This document shows, one piece after another, positions 52,916 to 61,590 of a DNA stretch of 64,000 nucleotides. Source of the stretch: Streptomyces xanthophaeus (GTDB lineage: Bacteria; Actinomycetota; Actinomycetes; Streptomycetales; Streptomycetaceae); contig NZ_KL647134.1 in the NCBI RefSeq assembly GCF_000725805.1, positions 186,001-250,000 on the forward strand, in the 5' to 3' direction. The notes beneath the pieces were generated by a model. That model worked only from the letters and a program-made list of their open reading frames with translations, did no database searches and was not told where the DNA came from. A program made the translations under genes and the position numbers. How positions within the stretch are numbered: the first letter of the stretch is position 1; every line of letters begins with the position of its first letter.

Positions 52916-54016
52916 ATGAACGCCACCGCCCCCGCCTCCCCGCTCCGCGTCGGCCTCGTCGGCTACGGACTCGCCGGTTCCGTCTTCCACGCCCCTCTCG
53001 TGACCGCCACCGAGGGGCTCGTCCTCGACACGGTCGTCACCACCGACCCCGACCGGCAGGCGCAGGCGCGTGCCGAGTTCCCCGACGTGCGCTTCGCCGC
53101 GTCCCCGGCCGAACTGTGGGAGCGCAGCGGGGACGGGGGCCCCGTCGACCTCGTCGTGATCGCCTCCCCCAACAAGACCCACGTCCCGCTGGCCACCGCC
53201 GCCCTCACCGCGGGCGTCCCCGTCGTCGTGGACAAGCCGATCGCCGCGACCGCCGCCGAGGCGCGCGAGCTCGCCGCCCTCGCCGAGCGGACCGGCACCT
53301 TCCTGTCCGTCTTCCAGAACCGCCGCTGGGACAACGACTTCCTCACCCTGCGCCGCCTCCTCGCGGACGGTGAGCTCGGCGAGATCCAGCGCTTCGAGTC
53401 CCGCTTCGAACGCTGGCGCCCGCAGCTCAAGGGCGGCTGGCGCGAGTCGGGCGCCCCGGAGGAGATCGGCGGCCTGCTGTACGACCTCGGCAGCCACGTC
53501 GTGGACCAGGCGCTCGTCCTGTTCGGCCCCGCCGTACGGGTCTACGCGGAGGCCGACACCCGCCGCCCCGGCGCCGAGACGGACGACGACACCTTCATCG
53601 CCCTCACCCACGCCAACGGGGTCCGCTCCCACCTCTACGTCAGCGCGACCACCGCCCAGCTGGGGCCGCGGATGCGCGTCCTCGGCTCCCGGGCCGGGTA
53701 CGTCAAGTACGGGCTCGACCCGCAGGAGGGCGCCCTGCGCGAGGGGCTGCGGCCGGGCTCGGACGTGCTGTGGGGCGAGGAGCCGCCGCACCTGTGGGGC
53801 CGGGTGGGCTCCGGCGAGTCCCCGCTGACCGGCGGCGGGACCCCGGTGCCGACCGAGCACGGCGACTACCCGGCGTACTACGCGGCGGTCGCCGCCGCCC
53901 TGCGCGAGGGCGGGCCCGCGCCCGTCACGGCGCTGGAGGCCGCGCACTGCCTCGACGTCCTGGAGGCGGCCCGCCGGTCCTCGCGCGACGGGGTGACCGT
54001 GGAGATCGGCGCGTAG
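52916..54016 (+). CDS. Gfo/Idh/MocA family oxidoreductase
   Basis: A 366-aa NAD(P)-dependent sugar or cyclitol dehydrogenase. The Rossmann loop is LRVGLVGYGLAGSVFHAPLV, the EKP-type motif appears as VDKPIAATAAEA, and GGLLYDLGSHVVDQALVLFG carries the DxGxH substrate motif. Substrate unknown. ATG 52916 has no good ribosome site; it is only 6 bp from the inverted repeat, suggesting a leaderless transcript or tight repression. It is divergent from the ROK regulator, which likely controls it. Confidence 0.87.
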   Translation: MNATAPASPLRVGLVGYGLAGSVFHAPLVTATEGLVLDTVVTTDPDRQAQARAEFPDVRFAASPAELWERSGDGGPVDLVVIASPNKTHVPLATAALTAGVPVVVDKPIAATAAEARELAALAERTGTFLSVFQNRRWDNDFLTLRRLLADGELGEIQRFESRFERWRPQLKGGWRESGAPEEIGGLLYDLGSHVVDQALVLFGPAVRVYAEADTRRPGAETDDDTFIALTHANGVRSHLYVSATTAQLGPRMRVLGSRAGYVKYGLDPQEGALREGLRPGSDVLWGEEPPHLWGRVGSGESPLTGGGTPVPTEHGDYPAYYAAVAAALREGGPAPVTALEAAHCLDVLEAARRSSRDGVTVEIGA

Positions 54017-54038
54017 CCCCGCAACGGCAGCCGGAACA

Positions 54039-54077
54039 GGAAGGGGCGGGGCCGTCGATGACGGCCCCGCCCCTTCC
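54039..54077. terminator. Strong bidirectional terminator
   Basis: An 18-bp perfect stem (GGAAGGGGCGGGGCCGTC and its complement) with a GAT loop between the convergent stops at 54016 and 54120. Confidence 0.85.
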
Positions 54078-54119
54078 CCGCTACGAACGACTGGCGCGAC
54101 CACGCCCGGCTACGCGCGG

Positions 54120-54977
54120 CTACGCGCCCTTGAACTCCTGGCGCTGACGGCCGAGGCCCTCGATCTCCAGCTCCACGACGTCACCGGCCCGCAGGTACGG
54201 CTTCGGCTCCGGCTGGCCCATGGCCACGCCGCCCGGCGTACCGGTGACGATGACGTCGCCCGGGTACAGGGTCATGAACTGGCTCAGGTACCGCACGACC
54301 TCGCCGACCGGGAAGATCTGGTCCGAGGTGTTGCCGTCCTGCTTGAGCTCGCCGTTGACCCACAGCTTCACGTCCAGGACCTGCGGGTCCGCGACCTCGT
54401 CGGCGGTCAGCAGCCAGGGGCCGACCGGGGTGAAGGTCTCGCAGTTCTTGCCCTTGTCCCAGGTGCCGCCGCGCTCGATCTGGAACTCGCGCTCCGAGAC
54501 GTCGTTGACCAGCACGTACCCGCCGACGTGCGCGAGGCCCTCCTCGGCGGAGGCCAGGTAGCGGGCGGTGGCGCCGATGACGACGCCGAGCTCGGCCTCC
54601 CAGTCGGTCTTCACGCTGCCGCGCGGGATCAGCACGGTGTCGTCCGGGCCGACCACGGTGTCCGCGGCCTTCAGGAAGAGGATCGGCTCGGCCGGCGGCT
54701 CGGCGCCGATCTCCTTCGCGTGCCCGAAGTAGTTCAGGCCGATGCCCACGATCTTGCCGATCCGGCCGACGGGCGCGCCGACGCGCAGCCCTTCCGTGTC
54801 CAGGGCGGGGAGCTCGCCGGAGGCCGCCGCTTCCCGTACCCGGGTCAGCACGGAGTCGTCGGCGAGCAGGGCGCCGTCCACATCCGTGATCAGGCCGGAC
54901 AGGTCCCGCAGGGTCCCGTCCTGGTCGAGCAGCGCGGGGCGTTCCGACCCGACGGGTCCGACACGCAGCAGCTTCAT
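54120..54977 (-). CDS. Fumarylacetoacetate hydrolase (FAH) family protein
   Basis: A 285-aa enzyme. The FAH core is GKIVGIGLNYFGHAKEIGAEPPAEPILFLKAADTVVGP, KTDWEAELGVVIGATARYL with the metal-binding Glu residues, and VIVTGTPGGVAMGQ near the end. Members cleave C-C bonds in aromatic or sugar-acid degradation; the actual substrate is unknown. ATG 54977 with GGGAG upstream is the best start. It is convergent with the Gfo/Idh/MocA gene. Confidence 0.85.
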   Translation of the reverse strand: MKLLRVGPVGSERPALLDQDGTLRDLSGLITDVDGALLADDSVLTRVREAAASGELPALDTEGLRVGAPVGRIGKIVGIGLNYFGHAKEIGAEPPAEPILFLKAADTVVGPDDTVLIPRGSVKTDWEAELGVVIGATARYLASAEEGLAHVGGYVLVNDVSEREFQIERGGTWDKGKNCETFTPVGPWLLTADEVADPQVLDVKLWVNGELKQDGNTSDQIFPVGEVVRYLSQFMTLYPGDVIVTGTPGGVAMGQPEPKPYLRAGDVVELEIEGLGRQRQEFKGA

Positions 54978-55100
54978 GGGCATTCTCCCGTGGTCGTGGG
55001 TGGTCGGCCCGTGGGCGTGCCCAGGGGCCGGCCGATGGGTTGCGGCCATCGGAGGATTGGTCGATCCTCCAAGATGTCCACCCAATCCGCAAGACCCTGT

Positions 55101-55853
55101 TCACAGGCTGGAACGCACACCTCCGTCCGCCGAACGCTCCGCGCGGTCCTTGCGGTGCTGGAGCCAGACCCGCTCCGCCACCGACCACGCGGTGGTCGTG
55201 AGCAGGTACAGCCCGGCCGCCAGCGGGACCACGGCGGCGGTGATCAGCGTCCCGAAGGACAGCAGGGGCAGGACGCCGCCCAGCTTGCGCATGACCTCCT
55301 GCTGCTCGGCGCTGAGCGCAGCCGCCCCGGCCGCGGTCCCGGCCTTGGTGGCCTTGGTGGCCCTGGTGGCCTTGGTGGCCTTGGTGGCCCTGGTGGCCTT
55401 GGTGGCCTTGGTGGCCGTCACCGGAACCGGAGCCGCCGCAGCCGCCCGCCGCCCCCGTACGGCGCTCCACGCGGCCACCGCCGCGATGGCCGCGAACAGC
55501 CCGAGGAACACCAGCCCCGGCGCGCCGAGGAAGCCCCCGTCGCCCAGCGCATCGGTCCAGCGGGACCCCAGCGGGGCGGCGAACAGCTGGTGCCCGAGGA
55601 GTTCGTTGGCCTCCCCGCCGACCTTCGCCGAGGAGAACGCCTGGTACATCACGAAGAACACCGGCAGCTGCAGCAGCATCGGCAGGCAGCCCGCCGCCGG
55701 GGTCGCCCCGCGGAAAGCCGCGCGGCTCAGCGGGTGCAGGGCGAGCCGTACGAGCACGGTGAACAGCACGATCGCGGCAGCGGTCGCGGACTGGGCCAGT
55801 ACCGGCTCCAGAAGCCGGCCCAACTCAACAACAAGGTGGGTGAAAACGGACAC
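55101..55853 (-). CDS. YidC/Oxa1 family membrane insertase with KAT-repeat loop
   Basis: A 250-aa membrane protein. Helices include SATAAAIVLFTVLVRLALHPL, PMLLQLPVFFVMYQAF, the region GAPGLVFLGLFAAIAAVAAW and PLLSFGTLITAAVVPLAAGLYLL, the usual YidC core without the large periplasmic domain. A cytoplasmic loop holds TKATKATRATKATKAT-type repeats encoded by a 9-bp minisatellite. Streptomyces carry a second, shorter YidC like this. GTG 55853 has GGAGGG upstream. The DUF6412 gene lies upstream on the same strand. Confidence 0.82.
   Translation of the reverse strand: MSVFTHLVVELGRLLEPVLAQSATAAAIVLFTVLVRLALHPLSRAAFRGATPAAGCLPMLLQLPVFFVMYQAFSSAKVGGEANELLGHQLFAAPLGSRWTDALGDGGFLGAPGLVFLGLFAAIAAVAAWSAVRGRRAAAAAPVPVTATKATKATRATKATKATRATKATKAGTAAGAAALSAEQQEVMRKLGGVLPLLSFGTLITAAVVPLAAGLYLLTTTAWSVAERVWLQHRKDRAERSADGGVRSSL
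55341..55415. repeat. 9-bp minisatellite in YidC-like gene
   Basis: GGCCTTGGT and variant GGCCCTGGT occur about eight times in a row and encode alternating KAT and RAT units in a cytoplasmic loop. Confidence 0.88.
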
Positions 55854-55998
55854 GCGGGCCCTCCGGAGGGTCTCGTCGAACGTCGAAAAGGAGATGCGTT
55901 TTCGGCGTGACGACCCGCGAGGGGCGGCAACAGAAGGCGAAGAGGTGAGGAAGGGTCAAACAAGTCCAGCTGGACAGCTGGAGAAGTACTGCGCGCCC

Positions 55999-56337
55999 CT
56001 ACGCGGCCGTCAGGGCGGGACGGCCGGGTGCCCTGGGCCGCGACCGGCCCGAGGCGTCGGGATCGCGCTGCGGCAGGAAGGCCGTGCGCTGCTCGCGGTC
56101 ACGGATCGCGGTGCGGATGCGGTGCGGCGGCACGGGCCGTACGAGCCGCGCTGCGGCGGCCAGGGCCTCGGCGCCCACGGCGACGGTGGCCGCGAGGGCG
56201 ACCACGACGGCGCCCAGCCCGCTCTCCCCGGCGAACAGCCCGAGGACTCCCCCGAGCAGCACCAGGACCAGCGGGAGCAGGAGGGCCAGAGCCCGCGCGG
56301 ACCGGGCGGGCAGCAAGGAGGACAGCCGAGCCATCAT
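55999..56337 (-). CDS. DUF6412 membrane protein
   Basis: A 112-aa protein with two hydrophobic helices (ALALLLPLVLVLLGGVLGLF and GAVVVALAATVAVGAEALAAA) and the characteristic soluble end RTAIRDREQRTAFLPQRDPDASGRSRPRAPG. This tail is typical of DUF6412 proteins encoded next to a short YidC in Streptomyces, so it may be an insertase partner or client. GGGGAGG precedes ATG 56337. Confidence 0.8.
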   Translation of the reverse strand: MMARLSSLLPARSARALALLLPLVLVLLGGVLGLFAGESGLGAVVVALAATVAVGAEALAAAARLVRPVPPHRIRTAIRDREQRTAFLPQRDPDASGRSRPRAPGRPALTAA

Positions 56338-56403
56338 CCGGACCTCCCCTTCCCGCTCCCGCGCGCGGACCTCCGTACGGGTCCGCGGCTGCTGGCCGCA
56401 ATC

Positions 56404-57228
56404 CTAACCCGGGGACCTGAGCGTCCCCCAGACCACCAGCCGGTACTTGGAGGTGTATTCGGGCGTGCACGTGGTGAGGGTGATGTACGCGCCGGGCTCG
56501 GCGTACCCCTGGTCGGGCTTCACCAGGCTCCGCGGCACGGGCGCGATCACCCCGGTGTCCCGCTCGGTGGTCTCGCTCAGGATCCGCCCCACCACGTAGA
56601 CGTACCGGCGCCCGCGCACGTCGACGATCAGCTCGTCCCCGGCGCGCAGGCGGTTGATGTACCGGAAGGGTTCGCCGTGGGTGTTGCGGTGCCCGGCCAG
56701 CGCGAAGTTCCCCTGCGCCCCGGGCTGCGCCGTGCCGGGGTACTGGCCGGCGTACCCCTTGTCGAGGACGGTCCGCTTGTCGATGCCCTGCGCGACGGGA
56801 ACGGCGAGCCCGAGCCGCGGGATGCGCAGCACGGCGTACGCCTTGTCGTCGGCCTTCCCCTGCGGCCGGGGCGCGGGCGCTGTGGCGGTGCGGCCCGGCG
56901 GGGACTCGTCGGGCCGACCGGCGGAAGCGGACGGGTCGGGCGGGACAGGCGGCGGGGACGGGACGGGCGGTTCAGCGGAGTCGGGGGCGGGATCGGGGCC
57001 GGGGTCGGCACGCCATTGCCGTTCGAGCGCCTGGACCTGTTCCTGCGCGGCGGCGTGGGCCTGGCGGTTGGTCCACCACACCTGGTGGACGACGAGCAGC
57101 GCCACCACCACGCCCACCGTGGTGAGCACTTCGGCGCACACCCACAGCAGACCCGCGAGACCGGCCCGGCGCACCCGTCGGCCGCTCCCCTGCACCACCA
57201 CGGGTAGGCGATCTCGCACGGCCCGCAC
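56404..57228 (-). CDS. Class E sortase
   Basis: A 274-aa transpeptidase. One membrane helix (VCAEVLTTVGVVVALLVVHQVWW) and a Pro-rich stalk precede the sortase domain. The catalytic His is in FALAGHRNTHGEPF, the Cys in ITLTTCTPEYTSKYRLVVWG, with the Arg in KYRL. These are the marks of class E sortases, which in Streptomyces attach LAxTG proteins such as chaplins to the wall. The LAHTG protein at 50657-51403 is a likely substrate. GTG 57228 has GGAGG upstream. Confidence 0.9.
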   Translation of the reverse strand: MRAVRDRLPVVVQGSGRRVRRAGLAGLLWVCAEVLTTVGVVVALLVVHQVWWTNRQAHAAAQEQVQALERQWRADPGPDPAPDSAEPPVPSPPPVPPDPSASAGRPDESPPGRTATAPAPRPQGKADDKAYAVLRIPRLGLAVPVAQGIDKRTVLDKGYAGQYPGTAQPGAQGNFALAGHRNTHGEPFRYINRLRAGDELIVDVRGRRYVYVVGRILSETTERDTGVIAPVPRSLVKPDQGYAEPGAYITLTTCTPEYTSKYRLVVWGTLRSPG

Positions 57229-57275
57229 CTTAAGTCCTCCCCCGCCAACTGACCAGCAGCAGTACGGTGTGAACC

Positions 57276-58277
57276 ATGCGCCCCGACACGCCTGCCGAGC
57301 ACATCGCCGAAGCCGAGCGCCTCATCCGCACGGCGACCCGCTACCCCGAGGACCAGGAGCCCTTGCTCCTCCAGGCCGCGGCCCACCTCGAGTTGGCCGA
57401 CGCACGCGATCGGGCGAGCGCCCTGTACGACCAGCTCCTCTCCGCCTCCCCCGCCGACCCGCACCTGATCAAGGCCCTGCAGGCGGCGAACCTCTGGGAG
57501 TACGGCCACGAGGCCGAGGCCCGCGCCCTGATCTCGGGCCTGCGCGCCGCGGCCCCGAAGGACCCGGCGCCCTGGGAGGTCATCGCGGAGGCCCTGGAGG
57601 CCCACGACGAGCTGGAGGCCTCGCTCGAGTGCTTCACCGAGGCGGCGTCCCTCCTGATCACGGAGGACGACCCGCTCACCCCCGCCACCACGGCCCTCCT
57701 CACGGGCCGCCACCGGGTCCGCCGCCTCCTCGGGCGCCCGCACGACGACTGGGACATGGTCGCGGACACCCGCCACATCGGCCCGATCCCCCTCGACGAA
57801 CTCCACGACCCGAAGCGCATCTGGGCCCTCGGCTCCGACGACCCGGCCGAACTCCGCGCCGAGATCGCCCGCCTGCGCGCCGAACTGGGCGACCGCCGCG
57901 CGGCCCTGTCCCGGCCCTTCCCGGTGGCGATCCTGCACTGGCCCGCGCGCGAGCTGGCCGAGCTCGTCACCTCGTACCCGACCCTCGCGGCGGAGTACCC
58001 CTCGCACCCGGCCCACCTGACGCAGATCGAGGCCTCGCTGCGCGCCCTGGCCGCCTCGGGCACGACGAACCTGGGCATCGTCACCGCGAGCGTCCCCTCC
58101 TACGAGGCCTTCGCCGCCTCGGAGAAGACCTCCCCGGCCTCCCCGTCGCTCCTGGCCGAGTACGCCACGACCCTGGCCGCCCGCGGCAAGGCCACCACCT
58201 GGCCCCCGACCCCGACGTCCCCCTGCTGGTGCACCTCGGGCAAGCCCTACTCGGAATGCCACGGGACCACCGACTGA
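57276..58277 (+). CDS. TPR protein with C-terminal SEC-C zinc motif
   Basis: A 333-aa protein. Residues 1-130 are TPR-like helical repeats (ERLIRTATRYPEDQEPLLLQAAAHLELADARDRASALYDQLL, in parts). The end SPCWCTSGKPYSECHG is a SEC-C zinc-binding motif with C-x-C...C-H, with Thr where Gly is common (CxCGSGK). SEC-C motifs bind nucleic acid or ribosomes and may recruit SecB-like partners. The middle part (HIGPIPLDELHDPKRIWAL and the helix after it) is shared by Streptomyces homologues. No function is proven. Confidence 0.77.
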   Translation: MRPDTPAEHIAEAERLIRTATRYPEDQEPLLLQAAAHLELADARDRASALYDQLLSASPADPHLIKALQAANLWEYGHEAEARALISGLRAAAPKDPAPWEVIAEALEAHDELEASLECFTEAASLLITEDDPLTPATTALLTGRHRVRRLLGRPHDDWDMVADTRHIGPIPLDELHDPKRIWALGSDDPAELRAEIARLRAELGDRRAALSRPFPVAILHWPARELAELVTSYPTLAAEYPSHPAHLTQIEASLRALAASGTTNLGIVTASVPSYEAFAASEKTSPASPSLLAEYATTLAARGKATTWPPTPTSPCWCTSGKPYSECHGTTD

Positions 58278-58402
58278 TCAGATCCGGTCATCCTGTGACC
58301 GAGACGGACTCTCCTCAAGGGTTGCTGCGCCATATTCCGGCGGCTGTTGTCGGTCGGCCTTGATAAAAGGAGGCAGCGATGATCAACACTTGAGGAGATT
58401 CC

Positions 58403-61400
58403 GTGACGTCTGGCCCCCGCCCGAACAGCTCGAAGCCTGTCACCGGACTGCACGAAACGCTGATCACCAGCACCCTCGAGGAGCAGCTGAAGGCACTGAT
58501 CGCCGCAGGAAGCGTCGTCATAGCCGACCAGGTCAGCGTCGAATCCTCCCAGCACGTGCTGACCCGACACGTGGCTCGCGCGGTGGGTGAGGTCCTGAAG
58601 GGACTCGCGCCCGAGGACCAAGTGCGCGCTGCGAACGGGATCCTCCGTTCATTGAGCTCCTTCGAAGGGACGAAGGACTCCGAGGACTGGTCGGAGCCCC
58701 TCGTCGCGGGACCGCGCCAGTTGCTCGCCGTCGCCGGTAGCGCCACCTCCGAGACGTATTCCATCCGGCCTTCGACCCCCCTCTCGGAGACGGCGCTCAT
58801 CACCAACTCTCCCGATGACCCGAGCCTCGGCTCCGAACTCCGGGCCGAGCTGGCCACCGCCGACCGCATCGACCTGCTCTGCGCCTTCGTCAAGTGGACG
58901 GGTCTGCGCGTACTGGAGAAGCCCCTCAAGGCGGCCGCCGCCCGTGGCGTCCCGATCCGGGTCATCACCACGACCTACATAGGTGCAACCGAACGTCAGG
59001 CACTGGACCGCCTCGTACGCGAGTTCAACGCAGAGGTGAAGATCAATTACGAGCTGCGTTCGACGCGTTTGCACGCCAAGGCCTGGCTCTTCCGCCGCCA
59101 TTCCCGCTTCGACACGGCCTATGTCGGCAGCTCGAACCTCTCCAAGGCCGCACTCCTCGACGGACTGGAGTGGAACGTCCGCCTCTCCGCAGTCGCCACC
59201 CCGGACGTGCTGAGGAAGTTCGAAGCCACCTTCGACACCTACTGGAGCGAGCGGGCCTTCGAGTCCTACGACCCGGACCGCGACGCCAAACGCCTCGACA
59301 ACGCCCTCAGGATCGCCGGTGGCTCGAGCAAGGACCGCGACGCGGCCCGGGTGATCAGCCTGTCCGGGCTGGAGGTGCGCCCCTTCCCGCACCAGCGCGA
59401 CATGCTGGAGCGCCTCGAAGTCGAACGCACAGTGCACGGCCGAAACGCAAACCTGCTGGTCGCAGCGACAGGTACCGGAAAGACCGTCATGGCGGCACTG
59501 GACTTCAAGCAGCTCCAAGCAAAACTCGGCCGTCAGCTGCGCCTCCTGTTCATCGCCCACCGCAAGGAGATCCTCGAGCAGTCGCTGCGCACCTACCAGG
59601 ACGTACTCGTCGACGCCAACTTCGGTGAACTGCTCTGCGACGGCAAGACGCCGAAGGCATGGGAGAGCGTCTTCGCCAGCGTCCAGTCCTTGAACTCGCG
59701 CACCTTGGACCGGCTGCCCCCGGACCACTTCGACGTCATCGTCATCGACGAGTTCCACCACGGAACCTCCCCCACCTACCGCCGCGTGCTCGATCACTTC
59801 TCCCCCAGGGAACTACTGGGGCTGACGGCAACACCCGAGCGCATGGACGGCGTGAACGTCCAAGACGAGTTCTTCGAGGGCCGCATCGCTGCCGAAATGC
59901 GTCTTTGGGAGGCTCTGGAGAACGACCTGCTCTGCCCCTTCCACTACTTCGGGATCACCGACAACACCGACATGAGTGCGGTCGCGTGGAAGCGCGGGTC
60001 CTACGACTCCGACGCCCTCAGCAACCTGTTCACCGGCAACGAGGCCCGAGCCCGGCTCGTCGTCCGCGCCCTCCAGGAGAAGCTCAGCACTCCACAGACG
60101 ATGCGCGCCCTCGGCTTCTGCGTCTCCGTGGCGCACGCGCACTTCATGGCCGAGTTCTTCAACCGCGCGGGCTTCCACGCCGTGGCCCTGTCCGGTGAGA
60201 CGCCCCGCGAGGAGCGCAAGAGGGCTCTCGAAGCGCTGAAGCTCGGCAAACTCAATGTGATCTTCTCGGTGGACCTCTTCAACGAGGGCCTCGACGTTCC
60301 TGACGTGGACACCCTTCTCCTGCTGCGGCCGACGTCCAGCGCCACCGTGTTCCTCCAGCAACTCGGCCGGGGCTTGCGTCGCAGCGAGAACAAGTCCGTC
60401 CTGACCGTCCTTGACTTCATCGGCCAGCACCGCAAGGAATTCCGTTTCGAGGAGCAGTTCCGCGCGCTGACCAACCTGACGCGCAACCGTCTCCTGTCCA
60501 CCATCGAGAAGGACTTCCCCCAGCTTCCCTCCGGCTGTCAGATCATCTTGGAGAGCAAGGCCAAGGACCTGATCCTCGAGAACATCCGAAGCCAGATCAA
60601 CGTCAACGTCACCCAGCTCGCCCGCGAGGTCGCGGCGTACGGCGAAACGGACCTGGCGGCGTATCTCAAGGAGAGCGGTCGCCAGATCAACGAGGTGTAC
60701 CGGGGGAACGGCAACTCCTGGACCGGTCTGCTGCGGCGAGCGAAGTTGCTCACCAGCCCCGCACCAGCAGGAGAGGCGGCCCTCCTCAAGCGCGTGTCGG
60801 CCTTCCTCCACGTGGACGACCCGGATCGGGTGCACGCGTACACGGCACTGATCGACGACGACGCTCCTGCCTATGACCAATTGGACGAGCGCGGGCAGGC
60901 ATACGCCCGTATGTTCTTCTTCTCCCTCTGGCCGCTCGGGGGCGAATACTCCGACTATCAGGAGGGCCTCGCCTCCCTCCAGTCACAGCACGCCTTCCGG
61001 AAGGAACTCCGGCAAGTCCTCAGCCACGACTTGAACCGGGCCGAACACGTCCCCCTGCCTCTGAGGGGAGACCACGCGGCGCTGCCCCTGACGGTGCACG
61101 CCTCGTACAGCCGCGAGGAAATCCTTCCCGCCCTGGGCCAGGCGGCTCTCGGTGGCTCCCTTCCCGGGAACTTCCGCGAGGGGGTGAAGTGGTGCGAGGC
61201 CATACAGACGGACGCCCTCCTGATCACCTTGGAGAAGGACGTGAAGGACTTCTCGCCGCAGACCCAGTACAAGGACTACGCCATGGGCGAGTTCCACTTC
61301 CACTGGGAATCGCAGAACAGCACCTCTGAGACATCACCCACCGGGGTGCGCTACCAAACGCACGTGGAGAAGGGGTCGCACGTCCTGCTCTTCGTGCGGC

Positions 61401-61558
61401 GGTTCAAGAGCACCGACATCGGCGGCCCCCAGGCCTGGATGCTGTTGGGGCCCGCCGAATACGTCGGCCACGAGGGCAACAAGCCGATGGCGATCGAATG
61501 GAGACTGCGCCACGAAATCCCCGCGGACGTCGCCTCGTACTCCGCCATCGCCAACTGA
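58403..61558 (+). CDS. PLD nuclease - SF2 helicase - DUF3427 protein (defence-type)
   Basis: A 1051-aa multidomain protein. Residues about 140-285 form a PLD-type nuclease with one HxK motif (RLHAKAWLF, His224, Lys226) and GSSNLSKAAL. The SF2 helicase follows: Walker A VAATGTGKT (353-361), Walker B IVIDEFHHG, TATPERMDG, and motif VI QQLGRGLRRSENK. The C-terminal third is DUF3427-like, with the GVRYQTHVEKGSHVLLFVRR pattern, a domain often found in restriction-like systems. Codon use is less GC-extreme than in neighbours, suggesting transfer. GTG 58403 has GAGGAG upstream. An anti-phage or plasmid role is plausible but not shown. Confidence 0.82.
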   Translation: MTSGPRPNSSKPVTGLHETLITSTLEEQLKALIAAGSVVIADQVSVESSQHVLTRHVARAVGEVLKGLAPEDQVRAANGILRSLSSFEGTKDSEDWSEPLVAGPRQLLAVAGSATSETYSIRPSTPLSETALITNSPDDPSLGSELRAELATADRIDLLCAFVKWTGLRVLEKPLKAAAARGVPIRVITTTYIGATERQALDRLVREFNAEVKINYELRSTRLHAKAWLFRRHSRFDTAYVGSSNLSKAALLDGLEWNVRLSAVATPDVLRKFEATFDTYWSERAFESYDPDRDAKRLDNALRIAGGSSKDRDAARVISLSGLEVRPFPHQRDMLERLEVERTVHGRNANLLVAATGTGKTVMAALDFKQLQAKLGRQLRLLFIAHRKEILEQSLRTYQDVLVDANFGELLCDGKTPKAWESVFASVQSLNSRTLDRLPPDHFDVIVIDEFHHGTSPTYRRVLDHFSPRELLGLTATPERMDGVNVQDEFFEGRIAAEMRLWEALENDLLCPFHYFGITDNTDMSAVAWKRGSYDSDALSNLFTGNEARARLVVRALQEKLSTPQTMRALGFCVSVAHAHFMAEFFNRAGFHAVALSGETPREERKRALEALKLGKLNVIFSVDLFNEGLDVPDVDTLLLLRPTSSATVFLQQLGRGLRRSENKSVLTVLDFIGQHRKEFRFEEQFRALTNLTRNRLLSTIEKDFPQLPSGCQIILESKAKDLILENIRSQINVNVTQLAREVAAYGETDLAAYLKESGRQINEVYRGNGNSWTGLLRRAKLLTSPAPAGEAALLKRVSAFLHVDDPDRVHAYTALIDDDAPAYDQLDERGQAYARMFFFSLWPLGGEYSDYQEGLASLQSQHAFRKELRQVLSHDLNRAEHVPLPLRGDHAALPLTVHASYSREEILPALGQAALGGSLPGNFREGVKWCEAIQTDALLITLEKDVKDFSPQTQYKDYAMGEFHFHWESQNSTSETSPTGVRYQTHVEKGSHVLLFVRRFKSTDIGGPQAWMLLGPAEYVGHEGNKPMAIEWRLRHEIPADVASYSAIAN

Positions 61559-61572
61559 GCTCTGCCGGTTTC

Positions 61573-61590
61573 CCCGGGCGTCAGCCCGGG
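61573..61590. terminator. Hairpin between convergent genes
   Basis: CCCGGGC-GTCA-GCCCGGG, 14 nt after the helicase stop and overlapping the stop of the convergent endonuclease gene. Confidence 0.5.
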
